This document shows, in pieces, positions 43,413-55,498 of a stretch of DNA of 64,000 bases. Positions within the stretch are counted from its first letter, which is position 1. Every line of letters starts with the position of its first letter. The stretch comes from Morella rubra (Eukaryota; Streptophyta; Magnoliopsida; Fagales; Myricaceae). Position numbers and translations under genes: made by a program. The notes beneath the pieces were generated by a model, which saw only the letters and a program-made list of their open reading frames with translations, ran no database searches and was not told the origin of the DNA. Where the stretch lies: the NCBI GenBank assembly GCA_003952965.2, contig CM025851.1, forward strand, positions 13,690,137 through 13,754,136, given 5' to 3'.

Positions 43413-45936
43413 TTAATACGCTTCATTCGCGATGGCTGCTCCCAATTCAACGTTTACATTAACTTCGCCGTCCGGATCCGGGCCGGGAATGTCATATGCA
43501 TTTCTACATGACAACTTCTGCACAACTCGCCATGTAGTTTCATGCAGATTATCAACTAGATAAAGCACTTGATTTGCTTGATTTGCCAAAACAAATGGAT
43601 CTTCTGAGTACCACAGTCGGGAAGTGTTTATGCTCTTAAAGTTCTCGTCTATACGAATTCCACAGTGATCTCCGACGTCCCACCAATCACACTTGAACAA
43701 ATATACTATATTTCCTCGTAAATATTGCATGACATAAATGTCTACAAGTCTCCCGTAAAATTCTATTGGATTTCCCTCATGTGATCTCGGTACCATAATA
43801 CCACTGTTTTGAGTTCTCTGTCGTTCTTCCCGTTGTACTGTATGATATCTACATCTGTTCACAACGTATGCAGAATAACGCATCACTCGTGTATTAGACC
43901 CACGTGCCAATGAATACAATTCATCGACCGATATACATGGATTCTGAGAACGTAATGTTTTAACCTGCACATGACAATCATGACTTTTCACTCCAGACAC
44001 TTTCAACTCATCTAGATTCACACAACGTGAAATCTCACTAGCATAACCATCAGGGAACCTCACGTCTTTTAACCACTCACAGGCCCTCCTTCACTCTTCC
44101 CGAGTTAAAGTATATGCCACTTGAGGCATCAATTCAACCCGACCGTCATACACCAAGTGCAAGTCTTTTTTAACCTCCATTTTAGCTAAATCTCTACATG
44201 CACCTGCTGAATCTCTGGTCTTGAACTTGATATTCATCACGTCCCGATCACATTGTCACATATGTTCTTCTCGATGTGCATCACGTCCAAGTTATGCCGT
44301 AACCCTAACGTACTTCAATACGACAGTTGGAAAAAAATACTTTTCTTCATCCAACTAAAACGTTCCGACAATTGTTTTTCTTTCCCCCGATTCTTCCCTG
44401 ACGCTTTACCAAAGACAATCTCCCCGACATGCATCAATTCTTCCAATATATCCTCATCAGTTAACTCCCCAGGTGAAAGTCCATGTTCTTCTTTTCCATC
44501 GAACGTATCCACATCATATCTCCATGCATGCCCCGGTGTCAAATATCTCTTATGACCCATATAACACATTATTCTCCTAGTACTTCAACCATTTATAGTC
44601 AATGTCTAAATTACACATTGGACATGCCAACTTCCCTTTGGTACTCCATCCTGATAAATTGGCATATGCTTGGAAATCATTTATGGTCCACATCAAAGCT
44701 GCATGCATCTTAAATGTCGTCCCATCTGAAGCATCATGTGTCTCAACTCCATCTTCCCATAGTTGTTTTAACTCGTCCACTAAGGGTCGAAAGATATACA
44801 TCTATATCATTTCCCGGTGACTTGCGACCCGGGATCAAAAGAGTCATTAGTGAAAATGGGACCTTCATACACTTCCATGGGGGTAAACTACTGTACGCAT
44901 TGCTCATGTTTCCGAACGGATTGAACCCGTCCAGAAGCAAGACCAAGGCGGACGTTGCGGGCATCTTGAGCAAACCAATATGATCCTTATCAAAATTCTT
45001 CCAAACCAATGAATCTGCAGGATGCCTCATACTCTCCCCATTGTCGACCCATTTCTCCTTATGCCATCTCATGTCATGAGCTACATCTTTTGTGGTAAAC
45101 AAACGTTTAAGTCTAGGGATAAAAGGAAATGACGCAACACTTTCCTAGGAATTCGATTGCGCAAGTCATTTTTGAATTTCCACGGACACCCCACATACCG
45201 AACATCTGTCTAACTCACTATTTTCCTTCTAAAACAGCACACAGCACACAATTATTCTGACATGCATGGATCTTATCATAACTAAACCCAAGACCCTTTC
45301 ACAATTGTTTCGTCTCGTAATACAATTTTGGTAAAATCTCTCCCTCGGGTAACTCCTCCTTCATTAACTGTAACACATATCAAATGCCTTAACCGACACT
45401 TATTCTCTACTTCACATGCAACAGTCGGACGTAAATGACAACTTACTAAACTTGGTACATCCAGGATACAATTCACGTTCTGCCTCTTCCCATAACTTAT
45501 CAAATGGTGTTAAAGCCTTTGGTCCCAAAGTGTAGGTTTTCCTAATATCAGGGTTTTCCATTTCAACCCTTGTCGTCCCACCTTCTAACCCCGCACGAAT
45601 ATCGTTAACATTTCCTCCATCCATCAGAGCTATCTCTCCTCTAAATCCTCATCAATATGTGGCAAGCTCGCACCGGACTCTTGACTCGGATTTGAAGCAA
45701 GTTGAATACCCTCCCCATGAAATACCCATAACATATAGCTCACATCAAACCCATTAATGTATATATGATCTTCCATTTTATCCAACAGTTGAAACACTAC
45801 ATTTCTGCATTTTCGACACGGACATCTAATTTGACCCCAAAAGTCTACAAAACAAGCAGTCATACAAACAAACCCGCGGACCCCTTCCGCATACTTTTCA
45901 CCAAATCAATTTTTCTCGTAAACCAACTTTATCCAT
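43413..45936 (-). pseudogene. TNP2-like (TNPD) transposase of the CACTA element, broken
   Basis: Begins near an ATG at 45936 (MDKVGL), shifts frame, then shows the transposase-associated domain (IRCPCRKCRN, HIYINGFDVSYMLWVFHGE). The TNP2 core follows: MRWHKEKWVDNGESMRHPAD, LLLDGFNPFGNMSNAYSS, PPWKCMKVPFSLMTLLIPG, RPLVDELKQLWEDGVETHDA, GHKRYLTPGHAWR. A 216-residue open C-terminal block (43413-44063) resembles the DUF4216-type region (YLFKCDWWDVGDHCGIRIDE, LWYSEDPFVLANQANQVLYL). At least five frame shifts or stops, and the DNA between the core and the last block is shortened. TNP2 is the catalytic transposase that binds the terminal repeats. Confidence 0.85.
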
Positions 45937-46539
45937 CGCCACCAATCTAAAAAATACACGAATTAAGTAATTCATAAACACCCAATCATTGGAACTTGAC
46001 ATTTAGCCCAGCTGATAGGTCCTATCCCATTCAAGATTGTGCATTCGGAGTTGAATGTCAGTTCGACTTGCATCCATCCATACCTGAAAAAAATTCGCAG
46101 CATCTCCCCCAGTCCCCAAGTATACGCACTAGCGTTGGGGGTAGACATCATCAACAATAGTTGTACGACGTCATACACCGATGCTAATAGTATACCCAAA
46201 AAAACAAATGTAGATGATACCGAACTTCCTCTAAGACTAGACAAGACACAAGTACCGAACTCGTCCAATCAAGAATACACAATCTCAAACTGTCCATATT
46301 TTGGACAATTCAAGGGTTATTATGCGATAAATGCATATTTATCGCGTCCTAACCCTTGAACGGGTCTAAGGGTACACATTATATCCCAAAAATATAACTC
46401 AAACATAACAAGTCAAAAACACTCCAATATTCATCCTCCATGCTTCTCAAACTACATAATTTATTACAGAACTCAAGCACTTCAATAATCAAACATGTGA
46501 ATAAATATAAATGCTACACATCATTAATAATTTGCAACC
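45937..46539. other. CACTA DNA upstream of TNP2
   Basis: No gene recognised. Contains the quasi-palindrome at 46311. Probably leader or promoter DNA of the transposase gene, which is transcribed leftward. Confidence 0.4.
46311..46358. repeat. 48 bp quasi-palindrome
   Basis: Outer arms CAAGGGTTA and TAACCCTTG, inner arms GCGATAAAT and ATTTATCGC around a GCAT centre. It could form a cruciform or, if transcribed, a hairpin. It lies between the TNP2 start and the right GATCGATC array. Confidence 0.8.
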
Positions 46540-48130
46540 TGCGTAAAACACCGATCGATCAATTAACATGCGATCGATCGGTATTAATAGATGACTGATC
46601 GTCAACAATATGACGATCGATCGTCAAACAACAATCTCGAATCCGATCGATCATTTAAAACATAATGATCAATCAGTTATATACCATCAAACAAACGATC
46701 GATCGTCACTTATGGCGATCGATCGTCAATTATCCAAATAAAACCATGCAAACCCTCCCCACACACTCAAATTCACGCCCAAAGTACTCCCAAATTATCC
46801 TCATTCAATACTCATTCCAATGTACATATTAAAAAATCCTAATAAGCTCTAATCATCACAAATCATATCCACAACACCCACAAATACCCAAATCAAAATA
46901 ATCAACAAATAACCAACCAAATCATTCATAAATCGTAATGTAAGTAGAGTATATTACCTCTTGCACGAAATCAACACCAAAACGAACTAAATCTCTACTA
47001 AAACCTCACAAATTTCGCCCAAAATTTTCAATATTCACTCGGTTAAAAAAACAATGAATTTGAGCTTAGGCTTTCTCTTAATCTATTCTAAACACTCTCT
47101 CAACTAAAAGGATGGTATTTGGGCTAAATTTAATAGGGAAATAGCTCCTTGCCGCAAGCCTTCGCTCTCTTCGTTGCCGTGGGTGTGTTTTGCACTTCAC
47201 CCACAGTGTTAGAGCATTTTGGCATTTCAAGCACAATAAATACCAATCGATCGGCCACAAAAGCGATCAATAGCCTTGTCAGCTTTAAAATTCCCACGAA
47301 GTTTTTGAACCGATCGATCACCACAATTATGACGATCGATCGTTTAACGAATTTAAAACAACGACAGATGAGAGCGATTGATCGATCTTAAAACATTAAA
47401 CGACACCGTCCTTCAGCGATCGATCGGTCACATACCGATTGATCGTTAACTTTAATTGTTAAAAAAATAACTTTTAACCAGACAAATGACTTAATTATTA
47501 AAATTATTTTACTTAAATGTCATTTTAATACCTGCTTTATAATAATAACTTATAATCATGTGTTAAATAAGTTTTATATTACTAGTTTATGACATCTTAG
47601 TACATTGCTCATACTAACTCTTATAAATGTTTAGTTGATTTAATATGTACAAGCATTCCTAAATATTAATAAAGTATATTTGATATGTTTTTATGTAATA
47701 TAAATATATCCTAACATACTTTGTTAATATATATTTTGTCTTTTAATTATTTAAGCTCACATTATTCCATCACAAATGTTTAATCACTAAATAGATACCA
47801 ATCGATCAACAAATCTAACCGATTGATCGCCCACTGAGTTTAAAACGACAGCGTTCGGACCGATCAACCGCTTAATGTTAACGATCGATCGCTTTGTCTA
47901 ATAAAAACGACGACAAATACTTACGATCGATCAGTGTGCCATAACCGATCGATCGGTACGTAAAATCCAAAACGACGGCGTCCTTGATGATCGATTATTT
48001 CATTATTGACGATCAATCAGTCAATTTTAACGATCGATCGTCTATTTTAACGATCGGTCGATTAGAAATATCTAAACGACACCGAACTTAAACGATCGAT
48101 CACCTAAAACACCAATCGATCAGTGATCTT
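46540..48130. repeat. Right GATCGATC-rich array of the CACTA element
   Basis: Long interval with frequent CGATCGATC and GATCGATCG words, often next to AAACGACG or AAACGACA. It has a gene-free, AT-rich gap at 47.46-47.78 kb. It begins about 0.9 kb inside the right terminus, not at it, with a small decayed frame between. Confidence 0.75.
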
Positions 48131-48463
48131 AAACTTTAAAAAATCGAGTTTTATTTAAAATCTTATATTACTTGTTTTATTCATATCGTATTTTATTTAC
48201 TTGTTTAACTTTGCAATTTTTTTTAATTTTGCCATCAAAATGTTATTTTGGTCAATTAACGTATCTAAGTGTGTGGACAAAAAATACAAATTAAAAATAC
48301 ATAAGCTGTAATCAAAGTCACTACATATCCACAAATAAATATAAATATCCCAAATACGTAAATAAAAACTCAAATCTAAATAAACACATATGTCTGAAAC
48401 AAATAAATAAAAACATAAATCCAACTGTATGTCCTAAAGAGATAGTAAAATATCATAAAAACA

Positions 48464-48990
48464 TCAAGGCTGAACAGCATCACGGAAAGTCGCCATGTCA
48501 TCAGGAATATCTTTGGGAATCTTCTGCGGATCTGCCTTTGTCTTGAAATCATCTAGAGTTTTCTTTATTTCTTCCAGCTGTTCGTTGACCTCCTTCATAT
48601 GAGCCACAACCGCCTTGTTGCGCAGGTACGCAACTGTGCACTCCCTTTGAAAAGCAGTCTGGAGCTTCTCTTGATCATCCCAAAGCTCCTGCATGTCCTT
48701 ACACAATTTATCTACTTACTCCTGAAGAGGCTGTAAAGCGGTCTTCACAGTTGCACCCACACGGCTGTCAAGATCCGCAAATAGATGGGTCATCTAGGGA
48801 AAAGGCACTGCAGGCGCTCCCATCTCAATAGGTGCCTCTGATCTGGTCGGCCTGGTGTCGGGTGATGCTCGTCCAGCCTCCTCTGCTGCAGCTGAGGCTC
48901 TACGAGCAAACCATCAAGCCAAAACCCCCTCTTGCCCCTTGCTCCTGGACAAGGTGAACTTGTTCAGCATGCTCTTCACCTCCTTATGAC
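48464..48990 (-). pseudogene. Decayed accessory frame of the CACTA element
   Basis: One minus-strand frame reads, with three stops, KSMLNKFTLSRSKGQEGV near the right end, a middle with ASAAAEEAGRASPDTRPTRS and MTHLFADLDSRVGATVKTAL, then a charged segment (KDMQELWDDQEKLQ, MKEVNEQLEEIKKTLDDFK) likely to be a coiled coil. No family recognised. It probably was an accessory protein of the element. Confidence 0.45.
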
Positions 48991-49039
48991 ATCTTCGTCG
49001 CCGAGAATTTCGTCACTAAAAGTCAATTTTCTAGTAGTG

Positions 49040-49417
49040 ACCCTGATCTCCAATATCGTTCATTATTAATTTCTTTCTTTGAATCATTATAACTATGGAG
49101 TGTAACACAATCAATTTTACTATTTTACTTCAAAGGTACTTAAACTTTACTTTTTCTATAGAAAGAGACTACAAATTCTATATGATCCTAATATAAGTTT
49201 ATCAAAGAACATCAATTTGAAACCTGGTTAATTTCTTAAACACAAACTTGCAGCAAATTAATCTCTTGCTCATTTCTTGCCAAGCCAACCTATAGCCCTA
49301 TCATGGGGCATCATTGTAGTTTATTTTCTAAATTAACAAATGCTTTATTTCTATGACAATAAATTCTCATAAGTAATTGATAGGATTATTTCTAATCTGC
49401 TATCTTTCCAAGAATCC
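49040..49417. repeat. 3' flank of MMP7, right part
   Basis: No gene. Matches 59.62-59.82 kb (TTGCAGCAAATTAATCTCTT, GGGGCAT context). A poly(A)-signal context is kept. Confidence 0.7.
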
Positions 49418-50884
49418 TCAAGTGTCATACAAGGCTTTAATTCCCTGTATATCGTCTGCATGCAAACCCTTCGTCACTCTTAAAGAGATGCGAGAGAACA
49501 TGATAGCTCCCTCAACTGAGCTATGCTCGAGTCCAAGAAGGTGCCTAATCTCATGCAAGGCAACCGTCTCCAAGTCGAATGCAGCTAGACTTGCACCTAC
49601 ACTCTTTGGTTCATCTGCATCGTAATGGAATCGACCATTAGTTTGCACAAAAGCATAAACGAGGGTTCTAACAACACCATCGAAAGGGTTCTTGTCTCCG
49701 TGATCCCAATTATGAAAACCAATTTTCAAATTTCTGTTCTTGAGGGTCTAAGCCTATGAGAATGTGAAATGTGTATTAGATGCACATGTTCCAAAAGCCA
49801 GTGCAACAGGACCTATGGCTTCAGCTGGGGTGCCTTGCATAAATCCATAGGTGAGGTGGTACTGTGAGGCTGACCACTTTGGGCTTCCTTGGAAGAAAGA
49901 ATAGTGTGAGACGGTGTGAAATAAGCCATGGCGGTAGCCATGTCTCTTCTTGCCAGAATGCATCCAGTTTGTACCGTTGATGATATCAGCCACGCCACAA
50001 CGTCATCGTTGTTGATACTGTTTGGGCATCTAAAGTTCTGGTGACGTTAAGATGGTAATTGTGCTGGTAAGTTTTGACAGCAAATTCCAAGAGTTCGTCA
50101 AAATCATCATCATTGGCATGACTGTGGGTTTTGGAATGACTATAGCTCAAATAACCAAAATGTTCCATGTATTTTTTGAGGTCATGGATGTCTTTGACCT
50201 TGTCACCATGGTGACATCCTTGGAGATGCTTGAGAAACTTAAAGGCTAATTTCCTTTTGTCATTCGACTCGGGTGAAGTTGCACAAGATAGAAGCGTAAC
50301 GAGCACGAGGAGGAGTAGTAGCAGATGCCTTGGGCCGCCACCCATTGCACCGCCCAAAAAAAAACACATTTGTTTTTTTTTTATATATAAGTTGGCCTAG
50401 GCCCGACCCTCATAGGCCCTGGCCAACTAGGGCTCAATGGCCTTAACCCAAATATTTTTATTCTGCACGGCCTAGGCTTATTAAGCCCTGGCCCTTTATT
50501 TTTTTAATACGCAGAGGGTGAAACGGCGTCGTTTCACCCTCTGCTTAAAAAAGAAAAAACAATTTACAACAAGTGTTTCACCCTGTTTTGAAAAAATTCC
50601 CTCCTCTCTTTCTCGAGACCCTCTCTCTCTGTCTTCAAACACGTTTATCCCTCTCTCTCTTCGAATTCACTCTCTCTCTCTCAAATAGCTTCTTTGATCT
50701 CTCTTAGCCGTTGCTCGTTGCCCGCTGCTGCACCAGCCACCGGCCCACTAGTTTCTCCCACCCCAGCCACCAGCTTCTCTCTTAGTTGCTCGTGCTCCAC
50801 CACCGCACCAGCTACGACTAACCAAGTATATAACTATTAATGGCCGGTTTTTCTCTTTCAAATTTGAATTTTCTCACGGATCTC

Positions 50885-50886
<2 letters not shown>

Positions 50887-50922
<36 letters not shown>
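50887..50922. repeat. (CT)n microsatellite
   Basis: About 17 CT units in the 5' leader of the hAT transposase, with further CT-rich tracts at 50.6-50.7 kb. Confidence 0.9.
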
Positions 50923-50923
<1 letters not shown>

Positions 50924-50962
50924 ACAGAATCACAATAGGTAAACAATTTTAATTTTTATGCA

Positions 50963-51320
50963 CTACAATTATTTTGGAATTAGGGATTTTGACATGTAGT
51001 GAAATTGGGGATTCTTTTGGTAGTATCATTTTTAATTAATTTGATTGTAATGTCAATTGAATGCAATGTAATTAGATTGGAATTTGGATTTGAATTAGGG
51101 ATTTTGACATTTTGTGAAATTGGGGATTTTTTTGGTAGTATCATTTTTAATTAATTTGATTGTAATGTCAATTGAATGCAATGTAATTAGATTGAATTTG
51201 GATTTGAATTAGAGATTTTGACATTTGTGAAATTGGAGATTTTTTTGGTAGTATCATTTTTAATTAATTTGATTGTAATGTCAATTGAATGCAATGTAAT
51301 TAGATTGGAATTTTTTTGAA
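50963..51320. repeat. Three tandem copies, period about 114 bp
   Basis: TAGTATCATTTTTAATTAAT starts at 51021, 51136 and 51249. The units also share TTGTAATGTCAATTGAATGC. They are nearly identical, so the amplification is recent. They lie in the leader of the hAT transposase gene. Confidence 0.88.
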
Positions 51321-51523
51321 TTTTTGAGTTGTGATCCATTGTGAATATGTGAAAATCTAAATTTAATATTTTTGAATCAAAATATTTTATATTTCGGTTT
51401 GGTACCATAGTTCTATTTATATTTCAGCTGTACTTTTACATTTATTCTTCAGATTCCTTTTGCAGAGCATCACATGTTGCTAACTAATTAATTGTCTTCA
51501 CTTTGTTTTATTTTGTTTAAATA

Positions 51524-54085
51524 ATGGATAAGTTTGTGATAAGAAAGCCACGCAGCGTGGAGTTGTCTAATACTCCTAACGTGGCTCCTAATTCTGAAAC
51601 ATATATTAGTTCAAAAAGACCTCGCATTTTGTTTATCCGGATGATATTATTGTTGACCTAGGGTTACGTAAACCTATTGAAGAATATGATGTTGGGATTA
51701 GGGATCAAGTTCGTAGGGAGTACTTGATCAAAGTCCTTTTCAACCGCGTGGCCATGATTTTCCCAAGAAGCAATACGGGCAAGAAATGAGGGTTTTAGGG
51801 AGTATGGTTTAAAGATTTTAATTGGTTGGAATATAGTGTATCAAAGGATGAGGCGTATTGCTTGTGGTGTTATCTGTTTAGGCGACCTAGAAGAGGGAAG
51901 TCTGGGGGAGATAAGTTTACATCTACGGGATTTAGCAATTGGAAAAAGGCAATGGAGGTTTTTGGTGAACATGTTGGTGCACATGATATTGCTCACAATG
52001 AAGCTAGAAGACAATGTGAAACACTTGAAAATCAGTGACAAAGTGTGTCGCACATGTTATCCGCACACGGGCACGATCAAGAGAATGCTTATCGCATTCG
52101 TTTAACAGTGGTTTTAGATGCATTTGTTATCTTTTGGGGCAAGGATTAGCTTTTTGTGGTCATGACGAGTCCAAGAGTTCAATAAGGAAGGGCAATTTTC
52201 TTGAGCTTTTGAACGTGTTTTGCCAACGTGATGAAAAAGTTGCTAAGACACTTAACACTAATGCTCTGAAACAACCAAATGACTGCTCCAAAAATTCAGA
52301 AGGAAATGGTGAGTGCTTGTGCAACTAAGACCACACTTGCCATCATTAAAGAAATTGGAGATGGATTTTATTCTCTTATGGTTGATGAGTCTCAAGATAA
52401 TTCAGTGAAGGAGCAAATGACAGTGGTTTTGAGATATGTGAATATACGTGGACAGGTGATTGAAAGGTTTCTTGGTGTGGAACATGTTCCTGATACTTGC
52501 TCTGAATCTTTGAAAAAAGCTATAGACAAATTGTTTGCAAGACATGGGTTGTCAATATCCAGATTGAGAGGTCAAGGGTATGATGGGCATCAAACATGCG
52601 AGGCGAGTTCAATGGGTTGAAATCGCTCATTTTGAGGGACAATCCTTCTGCTACCTATATCCATTGTTTTGCTCACCAACTTAAATTGGCTATTGTGGGT
52701 ATGACTTGCAAATTGGTATTTTTTTAATTATACTTCCATGATTGTGAATATGGTCGGAGCTTCATGTAAAAGGAAAGATGCTCTTCGACAAAGTTGTCAT
52801 GAGAAGATAGTAGAGCAGTTGGACAAAAGAGATTTCTAGTGTAAGAGGTAAAAATCAAGAAATCGGTTTATACCAAGTTATTGCCGTAGATATATTTGGC
52901 AAAATATACCAAGTTTTTATGTACACATAAAAATCACAACCAGGTGATTATTATATTTCATTACAACATTAATCAAACATTTAGTTTTTTTTCTTTGTAT
53001 ATAGTTTTATAATTCCTAAAATATTGTAGGTGACACTCGTTGGGGTTCATACCACCTTACAATAATCCGTCTCTTCACTATGTGGTCATCAGTATTGGAA
53101 GTGCTTGAACATATAAAAGAGATGGTACTCTCCCAGAACAAAGATCCATGGCTATGAGTTTGATGGATAAGATGGAAAAGTTTTGAGTTTGTATTTACTA
53201 TGCATTGTTATGAATATAATAAGAATTACAAATGAATTGTCACAAGCCTTACAACGAAAAGATCAAGACATTGTTAATGCTATGGGCTTGGTTGGAGTTG
53301 TGAAGGAACAGTTGTAAGAATTGAGAGAGATAGAATGAGATGGATTTTTGGAAGAAGTCAAAACTTTTTGTGTAGATAACTCTATTAGTATGCCGAATAT
53401 ATAAGACATTATACCAACTCGTAGTCGTTCTAGGAGTGGAGGGCAAACTATTACTTATTTCATCATTTTCGTGTGGAAATGTTTTGCCAAGTTATTAATT
53501 TGATCACTTAGGAGATGGATAATCAGTTCACAGAAGCAAGTACAGAGTTACTTCTTGCATAGCATGTCTTGATCCAAAAAACTCATTCTCAGCTTTTAAT
53601 CATGCTAAGTTATGTCGTCTTGCTGAGCTTTATCCAAAAGATTTCACAGTAGATGATCATTTGATACTTAAAAATCAGCTTAATACCTATATTGGAGATG
53701 TTAGAAGAAATGATGTTTTTCTGGGCTTCAAGATATTGGAGGTCTTGCTATGAAGATGGTTGAGACCAAAAAGAATACTCTATTTCTATTAGTTTATCGA
53801 CTTATTGAGTTGGCATTGGTCTTACCAATTGCGACTGCAACCATTGAAAGAGTATTTTCTGCAATGAAGATCATCAAGAGTGATTTGCATAATAGGATGA
53901 GAGATGACTGGATAAATGATTGCATGATAGTGTACATCGAGCAAGAAATTTTTAAAACTATTAAGAACGAACCATTTTGCAATATTTTCAGAAGATGCAA
54001 AATCGTAGGATGCAATTGTCACCTCTCAACCACAGTATATAGTACGGTACATGTATTCTACTATTTTAATGTTTTTATTCTTTAA
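51524..54085 (+). pseudogene. hAT transposase (TTF zinc finger, DUF4371, hAT dimerisation), broken
   Basis: Starts MDKFVIRKPRSVELSN. Then, across frame changes, LRKPIEEYDVGIRDQVRREY and DEAYCLWCYLFRRPRRGKSG (TTF-type zinc-finger region), GFSNWKKAMEVFGEHVGAHD, VDESQDNSVKEQMTVVLRYV (DUF4371/RNase-H-like core), and near the end LPIATATIERVFSAMKIIKS with RMRDDWINDCMIVYIEQEIF (hAT C-terminal dimerisation). The order and motifs match plant zinc-finger MYM-type 1-like hAT transposases. Several shifts and stops, plus an AT-rich interruption around 52.8-53.0 kb, make it non-functional. Confidence 0.82.
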
Positions 54086-54241
54086 TTTTCGATATTAACT
54101 GTAAGACAATTTTTTGCATTACGAAAAAAAAAAATTCTTGTCATTTCGCCTTTAAAGTTCGACCCCCTTGGATTTTAATCCTAGCTCCGCCCCTAAGGAG
54201 GAGGAGAAGAGGGAAATGGCTTTTGAATTCATAATCACCAT

Positions 54242-55498
54242 TTGTTGGGAATTAATCAAGCTGTTTTGAATGTTGCAAAAGGCTTATAGTTTGGGTGCTT
54301 TTTATAGACTTTTGAATGACCGTATGTCTCGGGATGACCATGTCAACCAAGACTGGTTATTCTTTTTCTAAGTGAGTCGCCTTCAATCAAAGACCTAGTT
54401 AGGCGCAGGTTCTTCCTATCTAGAATCTCCTTTAATAATTCCACACATTAATCGGTTTGAACAAGCCTTCGTGGAAACCTCTTTGGTCCTGTTATATGAA
54501 TAGTTTTCACACTTCCAATTTTCCAGAGAAGCCTGTCTGGGCCAACTTTAAGCTTCGAAATCTTAACTTCGGAGATTACATGACTTGTCTAATCTCACAC
54601 ATTAGGTTTATAATCTCCAAAGTTAGATGATTCGAGGAATAGTAAAAGAGAGGAAAAACTAGAGAATATTCGAGTGAATTAGATTATTACTTGCTTGTTG
54701 TTGCAAAATAAGATTATGGAATTTAATCATGACAAAAGTATATTAATTTTTCCTTTTTTTCATAAATAAGTCGCGCGTTCGATATAACGTTTTATTTACC
54801 CGCTGGCAAAAAATTCTAACACTTGCTAATGATTAAGAGGACTGCTCACATGCAATATGCATTAAGTAATTTGGAGAAATTACTATTGTTAATCTTAAGT
54901 CTGAGTAGTTCTATTCACTTGGATCCGGAAATAATAGAGTTAGTACTTATTTGGTCCTGAGTTTTGACCACGTTAATAAATTCTCTTTGGATTTTTACAT
55001 AGAATTTTTATGAAACAAGTCCTTCATCCATAAAGTTACATCAGCTACAATTATAAGTTGACACATCACCAAAAAGTAAATAAACAAGTTACCTTAATTA
55101 AAAAATTTCAAGTCACATAACAATATATGTCACATAAGACAAATAAAAAAACAAATCAAACCGAATAGTTTAATTTATTTTTAAAAACACAAATAGTTTA
55201 GAAATTACGAAAAAGTTATAAAAAAAAAAATTAAGTCATAAAATTTTAGATTTGGGTGACATGTGTTAACTTATTGTGTCTATCTCTCCAATAATAGTAT
55301 GGACCCCACTATAGGGTATATACTGCTCCAAACTTTATATAGGCAACATTAAAGAGTCTAAAATCCACTTATTATGTCTTTCTCTCTCCGAACTGCATTG
55401 TAAAATTTGGGCAATAATTTTTAGGGTATCCCAATCCAGGATTCCCAACATCGTTAAAGCTAGTGGGACTTTTGCTGCCTCAATTACTTGGGCTGTGC
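54242..55498. repeat. MMP7 upstream block
   Basis: No gene. It carries the standard promoter (TATAAAAA near 54300 on the minus strand) and the CAAAGACCTAGTTAGGCGCA and AGAGAATATTCGAGTGAATT segments shared with the other units. Confidence 0.8.

Larger units (their letters stand above)
40070..49039 (-). mobile_element. CACTA (En/Spm) DNA transposon, 8970 bp
   Basis: Termini CACTACAAATTGACCTTTAG and, inverted at the right, CACTACTAGAAAATTGAC with TTTTAGTGACGAAA. Flanked by the 3 bp duplication ACC (40067-40069 and 49040-49042). Genes are read right to left: a TNP2-like transposase at 43.4-45.94 kb and a TNPA-like gene at 41.2-42.9 kb. Dense GATCGATC words fill 40.24-41.12 and 46.54-48.12 kb. 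Both genes carry frame breaks, so this copy is not autonomous now. The related site at about 59.62 kb is uninterrupted. Confidence 0.93.
50319..54195 (+). mobile_element. hAT DNA transposon with TTF/DUF4371-type transposase
   Basis: The right end CTAGCTCCGCCCCTA with GACCCCCTTGGATTTTAATC is a form common at the ends of plant hAT elements. Candidate 8 bp target duplication: AGGAGTAG (50311-50318) and AGGAGGAG (54196-54203), seven of eight matching. The left end (TAGCAGATGCC, then GGGCCTAGGCCCG-type DNA) does not mirror the right end. The element may therefore be a chimera of two hAT types, or its left boundary may be rearranged. It carries one broken transposase gene on the plus strand. Confidence 0.75.
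49418..54241 (-). pseudogene. MMP7, split by a hAT transposon in its signal peptide
   Basis: The 3' part (49418-50318) runs from the signal-peptide end (LVTLLSCATSPES) to KALYDT-TGA. The first codons (MVIMNSKAISLF) are right of the hAT, at 54196-54241. Other damage: an 8-base deletion removes the Pro-Arg of the cysteine switch and shifts frame near 49997; two stops lie after FTFS near 49750; the zinc site reads HEIRHLLGLEH (Gly to Arg), though all three His remain. The hAT end supplies a new in-frame ATG (MGGGPRHLLLLLLVLVTLL). Confidence 0.88.

Noticed and set aside
45972-46359. Overlapping frames of about 100 codons on both strands, possible first exon of TNP2
   Set aside because: No transposase motif, and the TNP2 homology starts at about 45936. 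Left as leader DNA.
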